From contig JAFYVL010000051.1 in assembly GCA_017549125.1 (NCBI GenBank), positions 1 through 32,673 on the forward strand: 32,673 nucleotides of DNA. Direction: 5' to 3'. Shown piece after piece: positions 22,613 to 29,743 of the stretch. Origin of the DNA: Oscillospiraceae bacterium. GTDB lineage: Bacteria; Bacillota; Clostridia; Oscillospirales; Oscillospiraceae. The position numbers and the translations under genes are program-made. The notes beneath the pieces were generated by a model. It made no database searches. It was given only the letters and a program-made list of their open reading frames with translations, and was not told where the DNA came from. Position 1 is the stretch's first letter. Each line of letters starts with the position of its first letter.

Positions 22613-23977
22613 TTAGTCCTGTCTGGAACCAAAGTTGACGGAAGTATCACCCTGCTCGTTGGCGCCGAATGTATAATCCTTGCCGGGGAGAATTGCATTC
22701 ATCACAATGCCCACAATGGCGGCGATGGCGAGGCTGGACATCTGGATATTCACACCGCCCACCTTGAAGGCAACACCGCCAATATCACCGGTTCCGTATT
22801 TCATGCCAATGGCGATCACCAGGATCAAAGCAGCAATCAGAACGTTGCGACTCTTGGTGAAATCTACCTGGTTTTCCACCACATTACGAACACCCACGGC
22901 AGAAATCATGCCGTACAGCACCAGGCTGACGCCACCCATGGTAGCCGCAGGCATGGCCACGATGAGCGCGGCAAACTTGGGACAGAAGGACAGCGCCACA
23001 GCAAACAACGCGGCAAGTCGGACAACCATAGGATCATAAACCCGGGACAGAGCCAGAACACCGGTGTTTTCACCATAGGTGGTGTTGGCAGGGCCACCCA
23101 GCAGTGCGGACATGGTAGTTGCCAAGCCGTCACCCATCAAGCTGCGGTGCAGACCGGGATTTGCCACGAAGTTCTTATTGACCGTTGAGGAAATGGCGCA
23201 CACATCACCCACGTGCTCCACGATTGCAGCCAGAGAAATAGGTGCAATGGTGATGATAGCGGTGATCAGCATACTGACATCCAGATCCTTGCCGAAAATA
23301 GACAAGGCGGTATTGTCCCAAATCACAGGCAGACCAAACCACTTGGCTTCAGCCACAGCGGCGGACACACTGGAACGGGCTGCAGGATCAATGGCAACAG
23401 CAAACAGATAAGAAGCGATTACACCCAGCAGAATGGGCACAATTTTGATCATGCCCTTGCCCCAGATGTTGCAAATCACCACAACAGCGATGGCGACCAG
23501 GGCAACTGGCCAGTTGGCAGAGCAGCTCTGGATGGCAGTGCCGGAGAGGGTCAGACCAATGGCAATGATTACAGGGCCGGTGACAATGGGCGGGAAGAAC
23601 CGCATCACCTTGCTGGTGCCAAAAATCTTAAAGAAAAGTGCCAGCACCAGATACATCAGACCTGCCACGGCAACACCAAAGCTGGAATAGGTCAGAGGAA
23701 TCTCCTGACCGGAGGCGGTGATCAAGCCGTATGCGCCGAGAAAAGCGAAGGAAGAACCCAAAAAAGCAGGAATCTTCATTCCGGTAATCAGGTGGAACAA
23801 CAGCGTACCCAGACCTGCACACAGCAGGGTAGTGGACACATTCAGACCGGTAATTGCGGGAACGAGCACCGTTGCGCCGAACATAGCAAACAGGTGCTGC
23901 AGACCCAGTACAAAGACCTGGGGCTTACCAAGTTTTTTGGCATCATAGACTGCATCGGTTTTTTTAGAGTTAGACAT
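22613..23977 (-). CDS. uraA: NCS2-family uracil permease
   Basis: A 454-residue transporter with 12-14 membrane segments. Typical motifs are GLQHLFAMFGATVLVPAITGL near residue 26, the central Glu region AIVEHVGDVCAIS and GGPANTTYGENTGVLALSRVYDP, which is characteristic of uracil-type NCS2 carriers. The start is taken at ATG 23977; ATG 23992 is a possible alternative. It is monocistronic, with a promoter about 38 nt upstream. No PyrR-binding attenuator was seen in the short leader. Confidence 0.92.
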   Translation of the reverse strand: MSNSKKTDAVYDAKKLGKPQVFVLGLQHLFAMFGATVLVPAITGLNVSTTLLCAGLGTLLFHLITGMKIPAFLGSSFAFLGAYGLITASGQEIPLTYSSFGVAVAGLMYLVLALFFKIFGTSKVMRFFPPIVTGPVIIAIGLTLSGTAIQSCSANWPVALVAIAVVVICNIWGKGMIKIVPILLGVIASYLFAVAIDPAARSSVSAAVAEAKWFGLPVIWDNTALSIFGKDLDVSMLITAIITIAPISLAAIVEHVGDVCAISSTVNKNFVANPGLHRSLMGDGLATTMSALLGGPANTTYGENTGVLALSRVYDPMVVRLAALFAVALSFCPKFAALIVAMPAATMGGVSLVLYGMISAVGVRNVVENQVDFTKSRNVLIAALILVIAIGMKYGTGDIGGVAFKVGGVNIQMSSLAIAAIVGIVMNAILPGKDYTFGANEQGDTSVNFGSRQD

Positions 23978-24014
23978 AGGAGTAAATCCCATCCTTTCCT
24001 TATATATCCACAAC

Positions 24015-24043
24015 AGTATACTATCTTTCCGCTGAAACTACAA
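24015..24043 (-). promoter_or_regulatory. Promoter of uraA
   Basis: On the minus strand TTGTAG (24038-24043), 17 bp, TATACT (24015-24020). Confidence 0.65.
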
Positions 24044-24105
24044 GTATAAAATTCCTTCTTGCCCCCCACTGTAGGTGGCAACTTGTTGCGATCAATATTA
24101 GAATA

Positions 24106-24318
24106 GAAAAATACCTGCGCCACAATGGGATGCCCTTCATCATCGACAACAAACACCGCGGCGAATACAATCGCAGCATCGCCAATTGGCGCACCAACCC
24201 CTCTGCACTAACCGCCGTCGCTGAACAAGCCCAATCCCGCTTCGAAGCCCAAATCGAACTCCAAAATCTCTACGCCCACACCCGCCTCTACCTCCCTGCA
24301 GACTACACGGAAGATTGA
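24106..24318 (+). pseudogene. C-terminal fragment of a Fic-family protein
   Basis: The frame reads EKYLRHNGMPFIIDNKHRGEYNR, then SALTAVAEQAQSRFEAQIELQ and a C-terminal YLPADY tail. In intact Fic proteins this follows the catalytic HPFxDGNGR loop and the FKECLRHN helix; here the catalytic part is absent and the frame degrades upstream of 24100. The ATG at 24130 lacks a ribosome binding site. Codon use (C-ending codons) differs from the AT-rich RT genes to its right. It marks the left edge of the accessory island and was probably broken when DNA was inserted or lost here. Confidence 0.72.
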
Positions 24319-24333
24319 CAGAAACCAAAAAAC

Positions 24334-24358
24334 GCCGAGGGGGTTTGTACCCCTCGGC
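24334..24358. terminator. Terminator after the Fic remnant
   Basis: GCCGAGGGG / CCCCTCGGC (24334-24342 with 24350-24358). The T-run is on the minus-strand side (A-run at 24326-24332), so it may act better for leftward transcripts. Confidence 0.65.
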
Positions 24359-24364
24359 ATATCG

Positions 24365-24393
24365 TTGACTTTTGGGCATATGATTGATAAAAT
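24365..24393 (+). promoter_or_regulatory. Promoter of the island membrane-protein gene
   Basis: TTGACT (24365-24370), 17 bp, TAAAAT (24388-24393). Its position places transcription start after the upstream in-frame start candidates and supports translation from ATG 24428. Confidence 0.7.
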
Positions 24394-24427
24394 GTTGGCA
24401 ACGAAGAGACGAGGGGGACTTGTAACG

Positions 24428-25063
24428 ATGATTATTGCTGCTTTAATAATTATTTGCGTTATTGTCATTGTGACCTTATCAAATTCGAATAACAGCCCCA
24501 ATATTAACAACAATTTGCCTTTTGATAACGTATTTAAAGATCGCATAGGGCAAGATCCTACAGCCTATATTTCTAGCAAATTGGCCAGCGGATCAGATTT
24601 GGATGCCGTTCGGTATTTGTTTGATATTATCGCAGCAGAAATTGAGTTAAAAAGTAAGTGCATGTCTCCTGGATTTGATTTTTACTATGCAAAAACGACG
24701 GGAAATAACTCGATAAAATCAGGCGAGCCAACAAAGGCAACGCCCGTAGTGACGCAAAGAATACCTTCAAGCACCACACCAAAACATTGTTGGACTATAG
24801 AGGAAGATGCATTGTGCTGCAGACGGTTTTTCGAGCAATACGTGATTCAACAGAGTTCTATGGATCTTCAGCAATTTGCAGAACAATTACATATGGAATT
24901 GCCTAGTATTTCCGTGGGTTCCTTGAAAATGAAAACACAGAATATTAAGCAGCTCTGTATAGAACATGGTATTAAGAACAGTCTTACTGCAAAACCGTTA
25001 GCTCAGTATTCTCGGCAGAACCATCATGCTTTCCTAAAAGTTAAGCAACAATTTGGTTATTAA
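24428..25063 (+). CDS. Single-pass membrane protein of unknown function next to the RT pair
   Basis: A 211-residue protein with an N-terminal TM (MIIAALIIICVIVIVTL) and a 190-residue soluble part. The last 90 residues form a conserved-looking helical domain: HCWTIEEDALCCRRFFEQYV, then LPSISVGSLKMKTQNIKQLCIEHGI and PLAQYSRQNHHAF. I recall similar W-T-x-E-E-D and SxxMKxQNIK stretches in Firmicute proteins beside nucleases and defence genes, but cannot name the family. Start choice: GAGGGGG at 24411-24417 lies 10 nt before ATG 24428, and the promoter -10 overlaps the earlier candidates (24380, 24392). Those earlier starts would add KRR residues that fit the positive-inside rule. It is codirectional with the RTs but separated by 266 nt with a terminator. 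Confidence 0.68.
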   Translation: MIIAALIIICVIVIVTLSNSNNSPNINNNLPFDNVFKDRIGQDPTAYISSKLASGSDLDAVRYLFDIIAAEIELKSKCMSPGFDFYYAKTTGNNSIKSGEPTKATPVVTQRIPSSTTPKHCWTIEEDALCCRRFFEQYVIQQSSMDLQQFAEQLHMELPSISVGSLKMKTQNIKQLCIEHGIKNSLTAKPLAQYSRQNHHAFLKVKQQFGY

Positions 25064-25084
25064 TAATCCATAGAAAAGTTGTAT

Positions 25085-25177
25085 ATGATCTATAATATCT
25101 GCTACCTGCACCAGCAATCCGGCTTCATCGCCGACCTCAAACTCGCCCACCTCCTCTCCCACGAACTGAACGCCTAA
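25085..25177 (+). pseudogene. Short GC-rich gene tail (30 codons)
   Basis: The frame MIYNICYLHQQSGFIADLKL, then AHLLSHELNA and stop, uses C-ending codons like the Fic remnant and unlike the AT-rich flanking genes. It has no ribosome binding site and is followed by a strong hairpin, so it looks like the 3' end of a lost gene with its terminator. The parent family is not recognised. Confidence 0.45.
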
Positions 25178-25189
25178 CCCAACGCAACA

Positions 25190-25213
25190 GGCCCAGCTCA
25201 TCCGAGCTGGGCC
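25190..25213 (+). terminator. Terminator upstream of the RT operon
   Basis: GGCCCAGCTC / GAGCTGGGCC (25190-25199 with 25204-25213), 10-bp stem and 4-nt loop, followed by GTTTAGT. It insulates the RT operon. Confidence 0.72.
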
Positions 25214-25254
25214 GTTTAGTCAGACCTATGCATCATAGCAATTCCAACATCAAT

Positions 25255-25283
25255 TTGAAATATGCGTAAATCTGTGCTATAAT
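25255..25283 (+). promoter_or_regulatory. Promoter of the reverse-transcriptase operon
   Basis: TTGAAA (25255-25260), 17 bp, TATAAT (25278-25283), 46 bp before the drt3a start. Near-consensus, so expression may be constitutive. Confidence 0.85.
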
Positions 25284-25329
25284 GTATATGAATATAGTAC
25301 CTTCTGTAGAAAAAGGAGGAAATGTAGAT

Positions 25330-26694
25330 ATGAAAAATGAGTTACAGAAGATCGCAGAATACCAAAATGCTCTTTTGCCACTTCATGAAAGAAAAACAGA
25401 ACAAGCGATCAAAGATGCGGTAGATAATGCAGAAAAAGCCTATAAAGATAGATCTTATAATTTTAAAAACTACTCTACGTTAAAGCTACGACAGGGAAGT
25501 GATCGCAGAATAGTAAAGATGTATTCTCCTTTTTCGTCAGAGGAGCTGCTGTGCATTTATCTGAAACGAGTTTTAGATAAAAAGTATCATATTTCCTACC
25601 CGAATCGTAACACGTTTATTCGATCTTTGTTTGACACGATTTACGGACTGAAGGATATGTCTGATTATGTAATATTTAAATTTGACTTTTCTGATTTTTT
25701 CAATTCTGTTTCCAGTGTGTATGTATACCAAAAGTATATTAAAGAAGTTGGACTGGAACGTTTTCAATCAGAGTTACTAAGGGAATTTGTTGAGAGTACA
25801 GAATATGCTTATGCTGGTTTAAACACATCTAATATTCTATGTGAAATTGCAGCAAAATCGTTTGATTCCTTGGTAATGCAAAAATTTAAGGATGCTGGCT
25901 TAATACTTTACAAAAGATATGTTGACGATGGGATTATCATTTTTAATCGCTATATAAGCAAGGATGACTGCGTTGCATGCATTCAAGATGCTATTAAAGA
26001 GGCTTTTTATGATTGTGCTTCAGCCAATGCTGCATCGTGCAAGGTAGAACTTAATAGTGGTAAAACAGCGTACATTGCAAGAAGAAATATGGTTGTTGGT
26101 GGTAATGCTTCTGAATTTGATTTTCTTGGTTATGTATTTGTACTGAATGCAAAAATAGGCGGTAAGACGGAAAAAACTGAATTTCAGTACGGAATAACCG
26201 ACAAGAAGATTGCAAAATACACCAAAAGAATAAACAAAATTGTTAGAGAATACAACGAGGCTCCGCAAAAAAACATGGAGCTATTAAGACATCAAATTAA
26301 GGCATTTACACACCGGACAGTTTACAGAATCAACCGATATAAGAGTGTTATATGGAAGAGCAAAGGATTCTTATCAAATTATTGCGAATTGCGTTTTCAT
26401 ATGGACGAACTTACGCCGAAGACAGAAAAATTTCTTAAAGAAGTTGTTAGAGATGCTTTTGCGATCAACGGTGTTGCGTTACCTTATTTTATGACGAACA
26501 AAGATGGCGAGTCGATATATAGTTTGTATAACAATATGAGAAAATATCGGACACTTTTGCTTGTTGAGATGATCGGTATAGATTGTGGTGCTCTTAAGAA
26601 AATGTGTTCTCAAGTTGGTATCGATGTGACAACAGGAAAAGGCTATGATGGTCTGGTTCGAGATTATTTGATCAAGGTGAAAGTAGGTCACTGA
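25330..26694 (+). CDS. drt3a: Reverse transcriptase, probable antiphage Drt3a (UG3-like)
   Basis: A 454-residue RT. Motif A is KFDFSDFFNS at residues 117-126, motif B the unusual GLNTSNILCEIA at 163-174, and the catalytic YVDD at 197-200 (RYVDDGIIIF). The C-terminal ~200 residues form a thumb/extra domain rich in Lys/Arg with no maturase, HNH or RNase H features. AAGGAGG at 25313-25319 decides ATG 25330. It is followed on the same strand by a second, dissimilar RT; paired RTs of this size ratio are the hallmark of DRT type 3 defence (Drt3a with Drt3b), which protects against phages. The assignment rests on architecture and motif style, not on a profile search. Markedly AT-rich compared with the housekeeping genes, pointing to horizontal transfer. 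Confidence 0.75.
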   Translation: MKNELQKIAEYQNALLPLHERKTEQAIKDAVDNAEKAYKDRSYNFKNYSTLKLRQGSDRRIVKMYSPFSSEELLCIYLKRVLDKKYHISYPNRNTFIRSLFDTIYGLKDMSDYVIFKFDFSDFFNSVSSVYVYQKYIKEVGLERFQSELLREFVESTEYAYAGLNTSNILCEIAAKSFDSLVMQKFKDAGLILYKRYVDDGIIIFNRYISKDDCVACIQDAIKEAFYDCASANAASCKVELNSGKTAYIARRNMVVGGNASEFDFLGYVFVLNAKIGGKTEKTEFQYGITDKKIAKYTKRINKIVREYNEAPQKNMELLRHQIKAFTHRTVYRINRYKSVIWKSKGFLSNYCELRFHMDELTPKTEKFLKEVVRDAFAINGVALPYFMTNKDGESIYSLYNNMRKYRTLLLVEMIGIDCGALKKMCSQVGIDVTTGKGYDGLVRDYLIKVKVGH

Positions 26695-26883
26695 AAAAGA
26701 GAAAGGAGCCTCCGGTTTCCCTTTGGCCCCTTAATCCGAGTCTAAAAATGTATATAGCCTCTTTACGTAACCATTAGCGAAGCTTTGAAATGGCTACATC
26801 GCTGATGTGTGCAACTCTTGCGAATCGCAGTAAGGCAGTACTTCCTTACATTCGTATTATATCCAATTGTTGGAGGAAATGCA
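26695..26883 (+). ncRNA. Structured intergenic RNA candidate between the two RT genes
   Basis: The 189-nt gap has no ORF but holds three good hairpins: AAGGAGCC/GGCCCCTT (26703-26710 with 26725-26732, one mismatch), ACATC/GATGT (26796-26808, 3-nt loop), and CGAAT-GTAAGG / CCTTAC-ATTCG (26821-26854, one bulge). A TGTGTG run follows the second hairpin at 26806-26811. No promoter stands out inside it, so it would be cut from or read within the operon mRNA. DRT systems commonly need an RNA partner; that this is the one is inference. Confidence 0.55.
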
Positions 26884-28872
26884 ATGAAAAAATCATGTAA
26901 TATCGAAAGAAATCGATTGGATTATTTATTAACAGATATTATGCCGGTAGAAGTGTCCGAGTTATTCTCTTTTGGTAAGTTTTATGAGTATATCCTTTCA
27001 CGCCAAAATGAGATTGATGACATTGTTCACGAGCTGCGAGCCAGCAAAGCTAAGAATACCGAGACACCATTTTCAGGGAATTGGGCGTCAACACCGTTAA
27101 AATACAGCATTCTCAAGGGAACAAGCAGTACACGCGAATTAAATCTGGTTCAACCAATAGCGGCATTAAATATGTACTTCTTTATTGAGTGCTATCAAAA
27201 GGAGATACTAGACTCATTTGAAGATAAATCTTGTTTTTCTCTTCGTTATCATCGAAAGAATACAGATCTTTACTATAAGAAAAAAGTTAAGCGGATTGCA
27301 GACTATTTTGAGAAAACTTCACGAAAGGTTGACAGGGGTATCTTACAACAAACAGGTGCGTTTTTTAAAATTCACAAATTTAATTCAGTTTCTTCTTTTA
27401 CCAATTCTCGTTTGTGGCAACAATGTAACTTTAAGTATCGTAACTTCGCTAAGATAGATTATAAATCGTGTTTTGACAGCATTTACTCTCACGCATTTAA
27501 GTGGTGTATAGAGAAGAATACAGTGGATTCTAAAGCGGCCCAAAATTCCAACTTGTACATAGTAATTGACCGTGTTCTCCAAAATATAAACGGTAGATCT
27601 TCTAACGGTGTCATTGTCGGACCAGAATTTTCACGTATGATAGCGGAAGTTCTCCTAGAATATATTGATGTGGAAGTAAAAACTGAACTGGCAGCGGAGG
27701 GCCTCCAAGTGGGCCGGGACTATCGCGTGTTTCGTTACGTTGATGATGTTTATATTTTCTCCAATAGTCAGGAACAGACAGAGCTGATCATTAAAACAAT
27801 TGAAAGAGTATCGCAACGATACTTATTACGGCTCAATGAGTTAAAATACTTTAAGTCTGATACGCCAGTTATTATGAGTACATGGTTAGGAAAGACGCGA
27901 GAATTATCTGACAAGATAGCCGACTTATTTTATCGAAAACATGAGCTTTACGAGAATAAAATGACAGGTCCGTTGCTTAAAGATGGATATATCTCATTAG
28001 AAAGGTTAAAAGATGACTTTATCTACTTGATTCATCAATATCCAAATGAACAGAGATATATCGTGTCGTTTATGCTAAGTACATTGTTAAACAATGTAAG
28101 CAACAAGAAAGATGGGTATTCACTGTTTGATTCGACCAAGCAAGGAAAGGCGTTTGTATTGCTTGATTTGGCAATGTATATCTACTCGTTCTGTCCCTGC
28201 TTTGAGCACACCCAGAAGATTATTTCTATGCTGGTCTATATGGATGATGAATTGAAATTTCAAACTGATGAACTTAATCATAAAAAGTTGGTTAATTTGG
28301 TACGAAGATATTCTTTTGTTTTTGAGAAGGGAAATTTAAACGATCTTTGTAATTGGTTTGTATTTTTCTTTGATTATAAGATTAGTCTGACTAATACTGT
28401 TGAAGAGAAGATAGAAGTAAAATTAGAAAATGAAGATAATCCTATTTTGTGGGCAAACTATCTGATCTATAGCCAGTATTTTAACACATATCACGAAGAT
28501 ATTAAAAAGCGTGTTGAACAAAGATTGTCATATAAAATAAACCAGATTGGAATAAAAGAGGTAGTGCTGCAAAAAGAATTCTGGTATGTGTTGGTGTTTA
28601 TCAATTGCCCTTATATTTCTAATGCAACCAAGACAAAACTTACTACAATTGTTCAGAATTTGAAAAAGACCGCTCCGACAAAGGCCCCCGAAAAAGCAAC
28701 TAATATTATTTGTGACTTTTTGCTTCAGACTACCTCAAATCTTTTCTTTTATTGGGGATATTATCATTTTAATACGAGCAAGCAGTTAACATTTAGAACC
28801 TATCAGAGAACATTGTTTAAGCAGTATAAAAATAAAAGATCTGTTGAACTGTATGGCAGTCTAGATACTTAA
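26884..28872 (+). CDS. drt3b: Reverse transcriptase, probable antiphage Drt3b (UG8-like)
   Basis: A 662-residue RT. Motif A is FAKIDYKSCFDSI with D192 and D198, motif B SSNGVIVGPEFSRMIAE at 239-255, and the catalytic YVDD at 285-288 (FRYVDDVYIF). The layout (long N-terminal region, AbiK/AbiA-like motif B, and a C-terminal ~330-residue alpha-helical region with no known nuclease) matches class 2 'unknown group' RTs linked to phage defence. TGGAGG at 26871-26876 sets the ATG at 26884; the longer frame runs into the structured gap. It ends 18 nt before a bidirectional terminator. Together with the preceding RT it probably forms a DRT3 system. Low GC and no integrase or intron sequences nearby. 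Confidence 0.75.
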   Translation: MKKSCNIERNRLDYLLTDIMPVEVSELFSFGKFYEYILSRQNEIDDIVHELRASKAKNTETPFSGNWASTPLKYSILKGTSSTRELNLVQPIAALNMYFFIECYQKEILDSFEDKSCFSLRYHRKNTDLYYKKKVKRIADYFEKTSRKVDRGILQQTGAFFKIHKFNSVSSFTNSRLWQQCNFKYRNFAKIDYKSCFDSIYSHAFKWCIEKNTVDSKAAQNSNLYIVIDRVLQNINGRSSNGVIVGPEFSRMIAEVLLEYIDVEVKTELAAEGLQVGRDYRVFRYVDDVYIFSNSQEQTELIIKTIERVSQRYLLRLNELKYFKSDTPVIMSTWLGKTRELSDKIADLFYRKHELYENKMTGPLLKDGYISLERLKDDFIYLIHQYPNEQRYIVSFMLSTLLNNVSNKKDGYSLFDSTKQGKAFVLLDLAMYIYSFCPCFEHTQKIISMLVYMDDELKFQTDELNHKKLVNLVRRYSFVFEKGNLNDLCNWFVFFFDYKISLTNTVEEKIEVKLENEDNPILWANYLIYSQYFNTYHEDIKKRVEQRLSYKINQIGIKEVVLQKEFWYVLVFINCPYISNATKTKLTTIVQNLKKTAPTKAPEKATNIICDFLLQTTSNLFFYWGYYHFNTSKQLTFRTYQRTLFKQYKNKRSVELYGSLDT

Positions 28873-28889
28873 GTCTATAACATAGAAAG

Positions 28890-28921
28890 CTCCCTCCCGT
28901 GGAAATTAACTCGGGAGGGAG
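28890..28921. terminator. Bidirectional terminator between drt3b and the XRE gene
   Basis: CTCCCTCCCG / CGGGAGGGAG (28890-28899 with 28912-28921), 10-bp GC-rich stem. The genes on either side converge on it. Confidence 0.8.
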
Positions 28922-28926
28922 AATTG

Positions 28927-29169
28927 TTATTTAATTTCTTGCTCCAATCCTGCAAACAAATCAGAATGGAAGAACTCGTCGATGGTAATACCCAAACCGT
29001 CACATAACTTCTTGATGGTGGATACGGTTGCGCTGTTATTTCTGCCGCTAACGATATTGTTTACGGTTGACTGCGTAATGCCGCTAATACTACTCAGTTT
29101 GTTAATGGAGATATCTCGTTCTTGGCACAGTTGAATAATTCTCTGCCGGACAGCTTCGCCTACGGTCAT
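28927..29169 (-). CDS. XRE-family (Cro/CI-like) transcriptional regulator
   Basis: An 80-residue single-domain HTH protein: RQRIIQLCQERDISINKLSSISGITQSTVNNIVSGRNNSATVSTIKKLCDGLGITIDEFF, a textbook HTH_3 domain. ATG 29169 has GAGGTG 6 nt upstream; the longer GTG start would lie inside that site. It is divergent from the SLOG gene with 91 nt between the starts. That gap holds two inverted repeats, so it probably represses itself and perhaps its neighbour. Its convergent position after drt3b suggests it could also belong to the defence island's control. Confidence 0.9.
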   Translation of the reverse strand: MTVGEAVRQRIIQLCQERDISINKLSSISGITQSTVNNIVSGRNNSATVSTIKKLCDGLGITIDEFFHSDLFAGLEQEIK

Positions 29170-29170
29170 A

Positions 29171-29201
29171 GGTATCACCTCTTTCTAAGTAAAATGATAC
29201 C
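29171..29201. promoter_or_regulatory. Operator candidate for the XRE regulator
   Basis: Perfect 7-bp inverted repeat GGTATCA (29171-29177) and TGATACC (29195-29201), centres 24 bp apart, just upstream of the XRE start codon. The spacing puts both half-sites on similar helix faces, suiting a regulator dimer or two dimers. Confidence 0.6.
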
Positions 29202-29221
29202 TTTATGTACTTGAAAAGATT

Positions 29222-29254
29222 ACCCCTTTTGAGTTAAAATAACCCAAAAGGGGT
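29222..29254. promoter_or_regulatory. Long inverted repeat overlapping the SLOG ribosome binding site
   Basis: ACCCCTTTTG-A-GTTA pairs with TAAC-C-CAAAAGGGGT, 14 of 15 positions, with a 3-nt loop. The right arm contains the AAGGGG ribosome binding site of the SLOG gene (start 29261). In RNA it would hide that site; in DNA it could be a second operator. Confidence 0.7.
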
Positions 29255-29260
29255 GAAACT

Positions 29261-29707
29261 ATGTCAGCGTGTACATTTTTTGGTCACCGGGATTGCCCGG
29301 AAACGATAAAACCGAAGTTAAGAGAGGCACTTATAGATCTGATAATCACCCACGATGTGGATATGTTCTATGTAGGCCACCAAGGTCAATTTGATGCCTA
29401 TGTGCATAGTGAGCTAAAGAGATTAAAGCAGGAATATCCACAGATTAACTACGCAGTTGTGCTGGCCTATATGCCTGGTAAGAAGACTGAATACGACGAC
29501 TACTCCGACACCATGCTCCCGGAGGGGATCGAATCTGTCCACCCGCATTATGCCATCTCCTGGCGCAACAACTGGATGCTCAAACAATCCAACTACGTCG
29601 TCACCTACATCACCCATTCCTGGGGCGGCGCATATCAGTACGCCGAAAAAGCCAGGCGGCAAAAGAAAGTTGTGATCAATCTAAAAAACCTCTTGACTCT
29701 AACGTAA
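29261..29707 (+). CDS. SLOG-family Rossmann-like protein
   Basis: A 148-residue protein with the SLOG/YpsA-type layout: N-terminal strand and loop CTFFGHRDCP, a second FYVGHQGQFDAYVHSEL (the nucleotide-binding GxxGxFD), the middle strand YAVVLAYMPG and the C-terminal THSWGGAYQYAEKARRQKKVVINL. SLOG domains bind nucleotides or nucleotide-derived ligands, and relatives sense second messengers in defence systems such as Thoeris; small stand-alone members like this one have no known function. It is divergent from an XRE gene and its ribosome binding site lies in an inverted repeat. Confidence 0.85.
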   Translation: MSACTFFGHRDCPETIKPKLREALIDLIITHDVDMFYVGHQGQFDAYVHSELKRLKQEYPQINYAVVLAYMPGKKTEYDDYSDTMLPEGIESVHPHYAISWRNNWMLKQSNYVVTYITHSWGGAYQYAEKARRQKKVVINLKNLLTLT

Positions 29708-29723
29708 CGTCATAGTATATGAT
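29693..29723 (+). promoter_or_regulatory. MerR-type promoter with operator in the spacer
   Basis: TTGACT (29693-29698) and TATGAT (29718-29723) are 19 bp apart, the long spacing typical of MerR-family targets. The spacer carries the dyad ACTCTAACGT-A-ACGTCATAGT (29696-29716, 8 of 10 positions paired). The -35 overlaps the end of the SLOG gene. A 17-bp spaced TATATG also exists. Confidence 0.68.
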
Positions 29724-29743
29724 TGTGTCAAGGAGGGATGCGT

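Noticed and set aside
2494-28872. Diversity-generating retroelement, given an Avd-fold protein and RT genes in one window
   Set aside because: The four-helix-bundle gene is over 22 kb from the RTs, no template/variable repeat pair was seen, and the RT motifs do not look like DGR RTs.
25330-28872. Group II intron or retron
   Set aside because: No maturase or endonuclease domain, no recognisable domain V, and two different RTs in one operon; no retron-type msr/msd arrangement or its conserved RT motifs.
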